Positions 7,007-14,780 of a stretch of DNA of 25,093 nucleotides are shown one piece after another; position 1 is the first letter of the stretch, and every line of letters starts with the position of its first letter. Made by a program: the position numbers and the translations under genes. The stretch covers positions 1-25,093 of the forward strand of contig UQUM01000027.1 in NCBI GenBank assembly GCA_900544255.1. Reading direction: 5' to 3'. The DNA is from an uncultured Sutterella sp. (GTDB lineage: Bacteria > Pseudomonadota > Gammaproteobacteria > Burkholderiales > Burkholderiaceae_F). The notes beneath the pieces are model-generated. The model was given only the letters and a program-made list of their open reading frames with translations, was not told the DNA's origin and did no database searches.

Positions 7007-8356
7007 ATGACGAACGAATCGATGATGACGCCGCGCGAAATCGTGAGCGAATTGGATAAGTACATCGTGGGACAGAACGCGGCGAAAAAGGCCGTCGCCG
7101 TTGCGTTGCGCAACCGCTGGCGCCGTGCCCGCGTTGCCGAACCTCTGCATTCGGAAATCACCCCGAAAAATATTCTCATGATCGGGCCCACGGGCGTCGG
7201 TAAGACGGAAATTGCCCGGCGACTCGCGAAACTGACGGATGCGCCCTTCGTGAAGACGGAAGCGACGAAATTCACCGAAGTGGGCTACGTCGGCCGCAAC
7301 GTGGAATCCATCATCAAGGACTTGATGGAAGCCGGCATGAAGTTGATGCGCGAAACGAAAAAAAAGAAGGTGCAGCAGCAGGCGTACGACGCTGCGGTCG
7401 AACGCGTCCTGAACCTTCTCGTGCCGCCCCCCAAGGACGTGACTGATGAGAACGGCAACCCCGTCAAGCCCGAAGAAAACGCGGCACGACGCCGTTTCCG
7501 TGAGGATCTGCGCGCCGGGCGTCTGGACGAAAAGACGGTGGAAGCGGACGTGGAAGCGCAGGGACCCACTTTCAATGTGCTCGCCCCCGAGGGGATGGAC
7601 GACATGGAAACGCAACTGCAGGGTCTTTTTGAAAAGATGAAGCAGCAGAACCGTGAAAAGCGCCGCATGCCCGTCAAGGAAGTGATGGAACTTTATACGG
7701 ATGAAGAAGCCTCTAAACTCGTCGACAAGAACGAATGCACGCGAGAAGCCATTGAAAACGTGGAAAACAACGGCATTGTTTTCATTGACGAAATCGACAA
7801 AATCGCCAAGGGCAGCGACGTCTCTTCCGGGGGCGACGTCTCCCGCGAAGGCGTGCAGCGCGATCTCCTGCCCCTGATCGAAGGGACGACCGTGCGCACG
7901 AAGTACGGTTGGGTGAAGACGGATCACATCCTCTTTATTGCTTCCGGCGCTTTCCACCTCTCCAAGCCCTCGGACTTGGTGCCGGAACTGCAGGGGCGAC
8001 TTCCGATCCGCGTGGAATTGGCAAGCCTCACGGCGGAAGACTTCGAACGGATTCTCACGGCGACGGACTGCTCTCTCGTGAAGCAGTACCAGGCACTGCT
8101 CGCCGCCGACGGCGCTGAAGTAACGTTTACGTCGGATGCCATCCGCCACATCGCCCGTTATGCGTACGAAGTGAACGAACGCACGGAAAACATCGGGGCG
8201 CGGCGTCTGCACACCGTGATGGAAAAGCTTCTGGAAGAAGTGAGCTACGAAGCGGGGAATAAGTCCTCGATGACGCTGGAAATTACGGCGGACTATGTGA
8301 AGGACAAGCTCGGAGAACTCGCAGCGGACGAAGATCTGTCGCGCTACGTGCTTTGA
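7007..8356 (+). CDS. hslU: HslU ATPase/unfoldase subunit
   Basis: A 449-residue AAA+ ATPase (ClpY) that unfolds substrates and feeds them to HslV. Walker A is GPTGVGKT (60-67), the pore loop GYVG is at 93-96, Walker B is GIVFIDEID (256-264), the inserted I-domain spans about 110-240, and the C-terminal LSRYVL tail is the part that docks into HslV. Length agrees with E. coli HslU (443). The start is ambiguous among ATG 7007 and the in-frame ATGs five and six codons on; GGAAAAAGAA upstream slightly favours the first. A strong terminator follows. Confidence 0.98.
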   Translation: MTNESMMTPREIVSELDKYIVGQNAAKKAVAVALRNRWRRARVAEPLHSEITPKNILMIGPTGVGKTEIARRLAKLTDAPFVKTEATKFTEVGYVGRNVESIIKDLMEAGMKLMRETKKKKVQQQAYDAAVERVLNLLVPPPKDVTDENGNPVKPEENAARRRFREDLRAGRLDEKTVEADVEAQGPTFNVLAPEGMDDMETQLQGLFEKMKQQNREKRRMPVKEVMELYTDEEASKLVDKNECTREAIENVENNGIVFIDEIDKIAKGSDVSSGGDVSREGVQRDLLPLIEGTTVRTKYGWVKTDHILFIASGAFHLSKPSDLVPELQGRLPIRVELASLTAEDFERILTATDCSLVKQYQALLAADGAEVTFTSDAIRHIARYAYEVNERTENIGARRLHTVMEKLLEEVSYEAGNKSSMTLEITADYVKDKLGELAADEDLSRYVL

Positions 8357-8371
8357 TCAGTTTCTGACAAG

Positions 8372-8408
8372 AACGGCGCCTCGAGTCGTGGGATTCGGGC
8401 GCCGTTTT
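8372..8408 (+). terminator. Terminator after hslU, possibly bidirectional
   Basis: A perfect 9-bp stem (AACGGCGCC 8372-8380, GGCGCCGTT 8398-8406) with a 17-base loop, followed by TT after the stem's own TT. The stop of the minus-strand nuclease fragment is at 8411, so the hairpin sits between convergent reading frames and could serve both. Confidence 0.8.
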
Positions 8409-8410
8409 GC

Positions 8411-8824
8411 TTATCTGGCGGTCGCAGGCACAGAGGCGGTTCCTACGAGAACGTGTTTCCCGGCAAAGGCAATGCCGTAGGCACGGATGCGGTTTTTATC
8501 AATTCCGCGTGCGGTCAACTGCGCGGCGTAGGCTTTGTCGCGTATCTGCTGAAGGGCCGAACTCACGGCTTCTTTCAACTTCGTAACGTCGAACACGGTT
8601 TTAAATTCAATGATATAAGCCAGATCCCGCTGTCGGTCAATCGGTTCAAGCAGGATGTCGTAACGTCCCAAACCGCTTTCACGGTTGCTCGTGAGAACAA
8701 AGCGGTTCTGCAGCGAGGTGAGAAGGCCCAGGACAAAACCGTGGAAAAACTTTTCAGGTTCGTTCTGACTGACGTCAAAATAACTCAGGGTGGTTTGGGT
8801 GAGTTTTTGTAGGTAAACGTTCAT
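8411..8824 (-). pseudogene. Orphan C-terminal PD-(D/E)XK nuclease domain of an AAA-ATPase/nuclease protein
   Basis: An open frame of 137 residues that matches only the C-terminal PD-(D/E)XK nuclease domain (PF08011-type, formerly DUF1703) of proteins that normally carry an N-terminal AAA-ATPase-like domain and are about 500-580 residues long. FHGFVLGLL, then SNRESGLGRYDILLEP and YIIEFK are recognisable. The nuclease residues Asp56, Glu73 and Lys75 are intact. No ATPase part is found upstream on this strand, because the region beyond 8824 is occupied by the divergent HAD gene. The ATG at 8824 has only a weak purine stretch before it. It is most likely the surviving tail of a lost gene, although the domain itself shows no stop or frameshift and might be expressed. 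It is the only minus-strand frame in a long run of plus-strand genes. Confidence 0.65.
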
Positions 8825-8847
8825 TAGAAATTTCTGCTTAATGGGCG

Positions 8848-9681
8848 ATGGATGCTGAGAAGGGTGGTTGTCGCCTGCGATACAATTCGACCGATTTGAA
8901 TTTCTTCCGGGTTTTTACCTTGTTTACGCCTGATCTGCAGTTGTCGGACGCCGTTCGTGCGATCCGACCTCCGAAACTTTGGATTTTTGACATGGACGAC
9001 ACGCTTTACTGCGCGTCGGCCGGGATGTTTGACGCGATTCATGCCGCAATGCGTCACTTTGTGGCGGATCGTTTGGGCGTGACGGTGGCCGAAGGACAGC
9101 GCCTGCAGGAACATTATTGGGCTGAGTACGGGGCGACATTCCTGGGACTTGCGAAGCACCACGGCATTCGGCCGGAAGAATTTCTGCCGGCGACGCACAG
9201 TTTCCCGGTGCCCCTTTTGGTGAAGTCGCGGGCGGACAAAAATCAGCTGCGCCGATGGTTGCAGCAGTTGTCGGGAAAGAAAGTTGTGCTCACGAATGGT
9301 CCCCGACACTACGCGCATCAGGTTTTGGAAACGCTGCACTGCCGGGATCTTTTTGTCGGGGTGCTGACGTCGGAAGACATGCATCTCTTGGGGTGCTGGC
9401 GCTGCAAACCCGATACGGCACTTCTTTATACCGCTGCGCGCTTAGGGGGCGCCGTGCCGCGCGACTGCGTGTTGGTGGAAGACAGTCTGCGTAACCTCAG
9501 AAGTGCCAAAAAACTCGGGATGCAGACTGTGTGGTGCATCGGAAACGCGGGCCGGAATCGTGCGGTGGAGCGTCCCTTTTACGTGGACAGCGTCATTCGC
9601 ACGTTGAAAGATCTGCCGCATTTAACGGCAAGTAAGCCCGCGGCGCCAGCCGTCCGGCTGATTGACGGCCGGTATCACTGA
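8848..9681 (+). CDS. HAD-family pyrimidine 5'-nucleotidase
   Basis: A HAD hydrolase resembling the pyrimidine 5'-nucleotidase group (TIGR01993, yeast Sdt1-like), which removes phosphate from pyrimidine nucleotides. HAD motif I is FDMDDTLY, motif II is VVLTNGP, the motif III lysine is in CKPD, and motif IV is VLVEDSLRNL; a helical cap lies between I and II. The start is uncertain. ATG 8848 is the only ATG before the core (277 residues), but a TACAAT sequence at 8881-8886 could be a -10 element, which would favour the TTG at 8920 (253 residues). Neither has a good ribosome binding site. The gene is 11 bases upstream of sppA and probably co-transcribed with it. The true substrate is inferred from the family only. 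Confidence 0.85.
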   Translation: MDAEKGGCRLRYNSTDLNFFRVFTLFTPDLQLSDAVRAIRPPKLWIFDMDDTLYCASAGMFDAIHAAMRHFVADRLGVTVAEGQRLQEHYWAEYGATFLGLAKHHGIRPEEFLPATHSFPVPLLVKSRADKNQLRRWLQQLSGKKVVLTNGPRHYAHQVLETLHCRDLFVGVLTSEDMHLLGCWRCKPDTALLYTAARLGGAVPRDCVLVEDSLRNLRSAKKLGMQTVWCIGNAGRNRAVERPFYVDSVIRTLKDLPHLTASKPAAPAVRLIDGRYH

Positions 9682-9692
9682 GGAACGACACC

Positions 9693-11528
9693 ATGATCCG
9701 CTTTGTGAAGGACGTCTTTCAAGCCTTATGGAAGACCGTAAATTTTCTGCGCCGTGCCTGCGTGAATTTGGTGTTCCTGATGATTTTGGGATTGATGTTG
9801 GGAACGGCGGCGTTTCTTTTTCATACGCCGGAAGTGCCCGAAGGGGCCATTCTCGTCGTCCCCTTAGAAGGGAGTGTGGTGGAATCCGGGGCGTCCGCCG
9901 CCAAGCGTGTGTCGCTTACGCGATTGATGGCCGGGACAACGGAGCAGACGCAGTTGCGGGACGTGATTGAAGCGATTGACCGGGCGGCTAAGGATAAGCG
10001 GATTTCGAGCCTGCTGATGCGGCTGGACGATCTGCAGTCGATCGGCATGGCGTCCATTCACGAAATCGGGCTGGCGATGGATCGCTACAAAGCGACGGGG
10101 CGCCGCATCACGGTGTGGTCCGGCGGCTTTTCTCAGCGGCAGTACGCCGTGGCGGCGCATGCAAGTGACCTGTACCTGCATCCCATGGGACAAGTTCTTT
10201 TGACGGGGATCGGCAGTTCCCGGCTTTACTGGGGGGAGCTTCTCAAAAAAGCCGGTGTGACGGTACATGTCTTTAAGGCAGGGGCCTACAAAACCTTCCC
10301 GGAAGCCTATGTGAGAAACGGGCCGTCTGCGGAGTCTCTGAAAGCCGATCACGCGTGGATGGATGATGCTTGGGCTCAAATGCAGGATTCCATTCAGATG
10401 GCGCGCGGCTTGCTGCCGGGCGCCGTTTCCGGGGTCATCGAATCTCTTCCTAAACTCCTGAAGGATTCGGGGGGCGACTTGAGTGCCGTGGCGCTTAAAG
10501 CGAATTTGGTGGACGGGCTCAAAACACGCGACGAAGTCAACAATCTGCTTTTAGAGCGCCAGGGAGGAAAGAAAGGGGATCTCCCGAAGACGATTGATTA
10601 CCGGGATTACCTTGCAGCTTTGACGGAAACGGACACCGTCGGCAAGTACGTGGCGGTGGTGACGTTGGAAGGCGAAATCCGCGACGGCGAATCCGGTGTG
10701 TCGGGCGTCGGGGATCGGACGATGGCGTCCGATATTCGTACGGTGCGGCAGGATCCGAATGCCGCGGCCCTGGTGCTTCGGGTAAACAGCCCCGGGGGCA
10801 GTGCCGTAGCGAGTGAAATGATCCGCCGTGAGTTGGAGCTCGTGCGTGAGGCAGGCAAACCCGTCATCGTCAGTATGGGTGACTACGCAGCGTCCGGGGG
10901 CTACTGGGTGTCGCTTGCCGCGGACAAAATCGTGGCGGATCCGGTGACGGTGACGGGGTCGATCGGGGTTTTCGGTATGATGCCGACGTTTGAAAAATCC
11001 TTGGAAAAACTCTCCGTCGGCACAGGCGGCGTTTCGACGACGTGGCTTGCGAAGGCGCGGGACGCCACGCAGCCCATGGATCCGCGGTTTGAGGAAGTTA
11101 TGTCGCTTACCGTTGACCGCACCTATCGCAATTTCATTCACCTGGTGGCGGAAGCACGGAAACTCCCGCAGGATCGGGTGGCGGAATTGGCGCAGGGACG
11201 CGTCTATACGGGGCGGCAGGCGAAAACCTTGGGGCTCGTGGATGAATTGGGAGGCTTAGAGACGGCGATTACGCTCGCTAAGCAAAAAGCGGGGCTCCCC
11301 GCGGCAGCTGAAGCTCTGTGGGTGGAGCCTCCGATGTCGATGACGGACGTGTGGGCTGAGCGGCTGCTCTCCAAGGCCGTCGCCGTGTCCGGCGTGAAGG
11401 CGACGCTGCAGAACGTCGGACGTACGTTGGGCGTAACGCCCGCGATGCTCTCCGCGGTGCCGGATGTGACGGCGTTAACGGCGCTTCCGACGGAACCCGT
11501 GGCGCACTGCCTGTGCTCGCCGAATTAA
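9693..11528 (+). CDS. sppA: Signal peptide peptidase SppA, long (67K-type) form
   Basis: A 611-residue S49 protease with two tandem S49 domains, like E. coli SppA (protease IV). It is anchored in the inner membrane by a helix at about residues 24-44 and degrades leftover signal peptides. The catalytic dyad is split across the domains: Lys200 in GAYKTFPEAY of the N-terminal domain and Ser401 in MGDYAASGGYWVS of the C-terminal domain. NSPGGSAVASE (about 365-375) and DPVTVTGSIGVFG follow the family pattern. AGGA precedes the ATG by 9 bases. The C-terminus (HCLCSPN) appears complete, so the TnpB element inserted after the stop rather than within the gene. Confidence 0.96.
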   Translation: MIRFVKDVFQALWKTVNFLRRACVNLVFLMILGLMLGTAAFLFHTPEVPEGAILVVPLEGSVVESGASAAKRVSLTRLMAGTTEQTQLRDVIEAIDRAAKDKRISSLLMRLDDLQSIGMASIHEIGLAMDRYKATGRRITVWSGGFSQRQYAVAAHASDLYLHPMGQVLLTGIGSSRLYWGELLKKAGVTVHVFKAGAYKTFPEAYVRNGPSAESLKADHAWMDDAWAQMQDSIQMARGLLPGAVSGVIESLPKLLKDSGGDLSAVALKANLVDGLKTRDEVNNLLLERQGGKKGDLPKTIDYRDYLAALTETDTVGKYVAVVTLEGEIRDGESGVSGVGDRTMASDIRTVRQDPNAAALVLRVNSPGGSAVASEMIRRELELVREAGKPVIVSMGDYAASGGYWVSLAADKIVADPVTVTGSIGVFGMMPTFEKSLEKLSVGTGGVSTTWLAKARDATQPMDPRFEEVMSLTVDRTYRNFIHLVAEARKLPQDRVAELAQGRVYTGRQAKTLGLVDELGGLETAITLAKQKAGLPAAAEALWVEPPMSMTDVWAERLLSKAVAVSGVKATLQNVGRTLGVTPAMLSAVPDVTALTALPTEPVAHCLCSPN

Positions 11529-11545
11529 CGAAAAGCCGCGGAATT

Positions 11546-11594
11546 CCCCATGCGTAAGCGTAGGGATGGATAGCGGCACCGAGCGTTAGCTCGG
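11546..11594 (+). repeat. Two tandem hairpins at the probable left end of the TnpB element
   Basis: The first hairpin spans 11546-11565 (CCC and GGG outer pairs, a mismatch, then ATGC with GCGT including one G-T pair; loop GTAA). The second is a perfect 6-bp stem CCGAGC/GCTCGG (11579-11584, 11589-11594) with loop GTTA. They occupy the 94-base gap between the sppA stop and the tnpB start. IS200/IS605 elements carry subterminal hairpins rather than inverted terminal repeats, so this is probably the left end. The second hairpin is followed by a T-rich stretch and could also act as a weak sppA terminator. Confidence 0.5.
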
Positions 11595-11622
11595 CCCTGT
11601 TTGTTTTCTGTAAGATGCTGAT

Positions 11623-12948
11623 ATGCAACGTACGGAAAGAATTCTCATCAAGCCCGGTCACCCGAATTTCGGTGCCTGTCACAGATTGTGCGGACAAGCC
11701 CGACGTTTGGGAAATTGTGCTGTCTATGCGTTGCGTCAGCGGTTCTTTGCCAAGGCCCCCCTTCTCACTCGAAGTGAGTTGGACAAAACGGTTCGAAGCG
11801 ATAATGCCGAAGTCTATCGGTCGATGCCTTCGGCAGCATCGGCTCAACGGCAGACGCAGATTGTTTCCGAGCAGATGAAGAGCTGGTTGAAGGCCTGCGC
11901 GTCCTATCGTAAGAACCCGGAGAAGTTTAAAGCCCATCCCAACTTGCCCGGCTATAAGAAACGATACCGATCCTTTATCGTCGGTCGCAACGGCTACAAA
12001 ATCGAAAATCATCGCCTCTACCTCACGGGCGGAAAAGAGTATGGCTTTGCGCCGATCAAAATCCGTTGCTGTGAAACTCAGGCGTTCAACTCGAAGATTT
12101 CGGAAACCGTTGTGGGCGACGTGCGTATCGTGCCTTTGGGGAATTCCTTTGTTTTGGAACTCACTTTCGAGTGTGAAGACGCTCAGGTCGAAAAACTGAA
12201 ACTTGACGATTCGGCAGCATGTTCCATCGATTTGGGAATCGACAATTTCGCAACCATGATTTCGACGAAGGCGGAAGCCCCCTTCCTCCTCGTCAAGGGC
12301 GGAAAAGTAAAGTCGATCAATCAATGGTGGAACAAACAGGTTGCCGAACTCAAGAGCCTCGGAAAGTTCGGACACATAGCCGCCAAATCTCGTCGTCGCT
12401 ACTCTCAGATGGAAGATTACCTTCACAAGGCGAGTCGCTTGGTGATCGAATACTGTCTGACGTATGACATCGGTACCGTCATCATTGGGTATAACCCGCA
12501 GTGGAAGACGGAATGCAACATGGGGAAGGTGAACAACCAGAAGTTTGTTGCCATTCCGCATGCGCGCTTCATCGACAAGGTGAAGTACAAGGCGCAGGTC
12601 TACGGCATCAAGGTGATTGTCCGAGAGGAAAGCTATACCTCCAAAGCCAGCGCCTTGGATTTCGATGCCGTACCAGATTACAGAGCTGATGGCGAATTGG
12701 TCAAGGGGAAATTCTCCGGAAATCGTGTGAAGCGCGGTCTGTACCGTGCCGCCGACGGTACGGAGATCAATGCTGACATAAACGGCGCACTCAATATTGC
12801 CAGAAAAGAACTTGGTGACGAGTGGCTCAAAAAGCAACTCAAAGCCAATGGGGGCCGCATGAATCGGCCCGTGTCCGTCCGTGATATCGGACAGACACTA
12901 AAAGAGGGACTGCGGCCCCTCGAAACCGCGTCTGTAAGGGCGCGGTAG
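11623..12948 (+). CDS. tnpB: IS200/IS605-family TnpB, RNA-guided nuclease (lone, no TnpA)
   Basis: A 441-residue TnpB. Such proteins are guide-RNA-dependent DNA nucleases carried by IS605-type elements and are ancestors of Cas12. The RuvC-I aspartate is Asp203 in SIDLGIDNFATM, and RuvC-III is Asp385 in NADINGALNI. The usual VIIED-type RuvC-II glutamate is absent: the strand reads VIIGYNPQWKTE, so Glu297 is the likely substitute. The segment between RuvC-II and RuvC-III (about 300-380) has no cysteine, so the normal four-cysteine zinc ribbon is missing. The N-terminal helical/WED part (about 1-190) looks complete, and the frame is unbroken. No TnpA transposase is visible, so the element cannot move on its own. 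Composition is more AT-rich than in neighbouring genes by eye. It lies between sppA and hemB. Confidence 0.92.
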   Translation: MQRTERILIKPGHPNFGACHRLCGQARRLGNCAVYALRQRFFAKAPLLTRSELDKTVRSDNAEVYRSMPSAASAQRQTQIVSEQMKSWLKACASYRKNPEKFKAHPNLPGYKKRYRSFIVGRNGYKIENHRLYLTGGKEYGFAPIKIRCCETQAFNSKISETVVGDVRIVPLGNSFVLELTFECEDAQVEKLKLDDSAACSIDLGIDNFATMISTKAEAPFLLVKGGKVKSINQWWNKQVAELKSLGKFGHIAAKSRRRYSQMEDYLHKASRLVIEYCLTYDIGTVIIGYNPQWKTECNMGKVNNQKFVAIPHARFIDKVKYKAQVYGIKVIVREESYTSKASALDFDAVPDYRADGELVKGKFSGNRVKRGLYRAADGTEINADINGALNIARKELGDEWLKKQLKANGGRMNRPVSVRDIGQTLKEGLRPLETASVRAR

Positions 12949-12953
12949 TTCAT
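12851..12953 (+). ncRNA. Putative TnpB guide RNA (omega/right-end RNA) scaffold overlapping the tnpB 3' end
   Basis: The last 95 bases of the ORF fold into nested perfect stems. An outer stem pairs GGGGCCGCA (12851-12859) with TGCGGCCCC (12911-12919). Inside it is a hairpin, GTGTC..TCCG with CGGA..GACAC (12871-12898). Outside it is a final hairpin, CCGCG/CGCGG (12926-12930, 12941-12945), followed by TAGTTCA. TnpB guide RNAs are known to overlap the tnpB 3' end and to run through the element's right end into flanking DNA, which supplies the guide. I infer that the right end lies close to 12946-12955, so the guide would begin with the bases just after it. The exact boundary is not shown by the sequence alone. 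Confidence 0.55.
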
Positions 12954-13031
12954 TGGTCAGAACAGCATTTGGGGAACGGACCGGCGCCCTGCAGCTTGTA
13001 GAGAAGGGGCCCAGGAAGCACGGTGAGAAGG

Positions 13032-13066
13032 AAAAAATCCCGCTGCAACGAACATCACAGCGGGAT
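13032..13066 (-). terminator. Terminator of hemB
   Basis: A perfect 9-bp inverted repeat (ATCCCGCTG 13037-13045, CAGCGGGAT 13058-13066), followed on the minus strand by a run of six T (13037-13032). It ends the engB-hemB transcript and separates it from the convergent TnpB element. Confidence 0.9.
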
Positions 13067-13088
13067 GAGGCATCCGACGGACGCCGGT

Positions 13089-14102
13089 TTAGTAGTTGTA
13101 GCCTTCCTTAATCCACTTCGCGACATCCATGGCGCAGTACGTGAGGATGCCGTCGGCGCCGGCGCGCTTGCAGCAGATCATGCTTTCCATCGTGATGCGC
13201 TTTTCGTCGATGCAGCCTGCGGCTGCGGCGCATTTCAACATCGCGTATTCGCCGGAAACGTGGTAAACGAACGTGGGAGCCTTGAATTCATCCTTGACGC
13301 GGCGCACGACGTCAAGATAGGGAAGGCCCGGCTTCACCATGACCATGTCGGCGCCTTCTTCCAAGTCAAGACCCACTTCCCAGAGGGCTTCGTCGCCGTT
13401 GGCGGGATCCTGCTGGTAAACGGCCTTGGTGGATTTACCCAAGTGAGAGCTCGAACCCACGGCGTCGCGGAAGGGGCCGTAGTAGGCGGAAGCGTACTTC
13501 GCGGAATACGCCATGATGCGCGTGTGGATGAGGTGCTTCGCGTCCAAAGCGCGGCGGATGACGCCGATTCGGCCGTCCATCATGTCCGAAGGCGCCACGA
13601 CGTCGGCACCGGCTTCGGCCTGTGCCATCGCCTGCTTCACGAGCATTTCGATCGTTTCGTCGTTGAGGATGTAGCCCGTTTCGTCGATGAGACCGTCCTG
13701 ACCGTGCGTGGTGTAGGGATCCAAGGCGACGTCGCACATGATGCCGAGATCGGGACAGGCGGCTTTGATTGCCTTCACCGTACGGGGAATGAGGCCCTCG
13801 GGATTGGCGGCTTCGATGCCGTCCGGCGTCTTGAGATTGTCTTCGATGTGTGGGAAGAGAGCTACCATCGGAATCCCGAGTTCCACCATCTTTTCGCATT
13901 CGGCGACGAGTTCATCCACGGTGTAGCGCACCACGCCCGGCATCGTCGGAATCGCTTCACGATCGTGCTCGCCTTCTTTGACGAACACGGGGAGGATGAG
14001 ATCGTTGGCGGTGAGCACGTTTTCACGCATCAGACGGCGGGAAAAATCGTCGTGACGCATGCGGCGCATGCGCTTCATAGGGTACTGACCGAGAGTCTGC
14101 AT
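13089..14102 (-). CDS. hemB: Delta-aminolevulinic acid dehydratase (porphobilinogen synthase)
   Basis: A 337-residue HemB, which condenses two 5-aminolevulinate molecules to porphobilinogen in tetrapyrrole synthesis. The Schiff-base lysines are Lys202 in AYSAKYASAYYGPFRDA and Lys257 in VMVKPGLPYLDVV. The metal loop reads DVALDPYTTHGQDG (124-137), with Ala and Asp replacing the zinc-binding cysteines, so this is the magnesium/potassium-type enzyme also found in Pseudomonas. AAGGA lies 9 bases before the ATG. engB is 24 bases upstream and probably co-transcribed. hemA, the first step of this pathway in most proteobacteria, is at the other end of the window. Confidence 0.97.
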   Translation of the reverse strand: MQTLGQYPMKRMRRMRHDDFSRRLMRENVLTANDLILPVFVKEGEHDREAIPTMPGVVRYTVDELVAECEKMVELGIPMVALFPHIEDNLKTPDGIEAANPEGLIPRTVKAIKAACPDLGIMCDVALDPYTTHGQDGLIDETGYILNDETIEMLVKQAMAQAEAGADVVAPSDMMDGRIGVIRRALDAKHLIHTRIMAYSAKYASAYYGPFRDAVGSSSHLGKSTKAVYQQDPANGDEALWEVGLDLEEGADMVMVKPGLPYLDVVRRVKDEFKAPTFVYHVSGEYAMLKCAAAAGCIDEKRITMESMICCKRAGADGILTYCAMDVAKWIKEGYNY

Positions 14103-14126
14103 TTTGATGTTCCTTAAAAATGAGGG

Positions 14127-14768
14127 TCAGGCGAAACGGCCTTCGGGATCAATCCACGAAAGCAGGTTCGTCGTTAATTCTTCCACGCCGGTCTTTTTGA
14201 GACCGGAGAAAAGCTGAACGGTGACGTGGGGGCCGAGTTCGGCGGCACGTTTTCGGGCGGCAGCAAGCACCTTTGTCTGCTCCTGCCGACCGATCTGATC
14301 ACTTTTATTGATGAGCCACAACTGGCGTACGTGCGTCTTGTTGGAGAAAAATTCAATCAGCCATTCATCGGCAGGCATGAAGGGACGACGGGCGTCCATG
14401 ACGATGACGACGCCGGTGAGGCACGGCCGGTCGGCGAGGTACCCGCCCACAAGCGCTGACCACGAGGCGCGCATTTCGGGCGAGGCTTTCGCGTAGCCGT
14501 AACCGGGAAGGTCGACGAGGTAGGCGATGTCTTCGCGATCCTTCGTTTCGCCGACGCGTCGCGTGAGCTTAAAGAAATTCACGAGCTGCGTGCGTCCCGG
14601 CGTTTTGGAGGCAAACGCAAGCCACCCCTGCCGCGTAATGACGTTGATGGTGGTGGATTTTCCGGCGTTGCTTCGGCCGGCAAAAGCGATTTCGGGGAGA
14701 CCGGCGGCCGGGAGTTGGCTTACTTTTGCGGCGGAGGTCTCAAAACGGGCGGAATCAAAAAGCGACAC
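14127..14768 (-). CDS. engB: Ribosome-biogenesis GTP-binding protein EngB/YihA
   Basis: A 213-residue YihA/EngB-type TRAFAC GTPase, essential in many bacteria for 50S subunit assembly and linked to cell division. G1 is GRSNAGKST (31-39), the G2 threonine is Thr60 in TPGRTQ, G3 is DLPGYGYAK (86-94) and G4 is NKSD (154-157). The start codon is GTG at 14768, preceded by an AAGAGA stretch; no in-frame ATG gives a proper N-terminus. The hairpin terminator of mnmA sits directly before this start, so its promoter placement is odd. It is followed by hemB. Confidence 0.95.
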   Translation of the reverse strand: MSLFDSARFETSAAKVSQLPAAGLPEIAFAGRSNAGKSTTINVITRQGWLAFASKTPGRTQLVNFFKLTRRVGETKDREDIAYLVDLPGYGYAKASPEMRASWSALVGGYLADRPCLTGVVIVMDARRPFMPADEWLIEFFSNKTHVRQLWLINKSDQIGRQEQTKVLAAARKRAAELGPHVTVQLFSGLKKTGVEELTTNLLSWIDPEGRFA

Positions 14769-14780
14769 GGGAAAATCTCT

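Noticed and set aside
11278..12837. Minus-strand 519-codon frame over the TnpB gene
   Set aside because: No family resemblance; it is the antisense of sppA and tnpB, and tnpB carries RuvC motifs.
12961..12977. CATTTGGGGAA as an inverted terminal repeat matching TTCCCCATG near 11544
   Set aside because: The match is short and interrupted, and IS200/IS605 elements do not use terminal inverted repeats.
13023..14117. Plus-strand 364-codon frame across hemB
   Set aside because: A histidine- and valine-rich shadow of the hemB coding strand; hemB has all catalytic residues.
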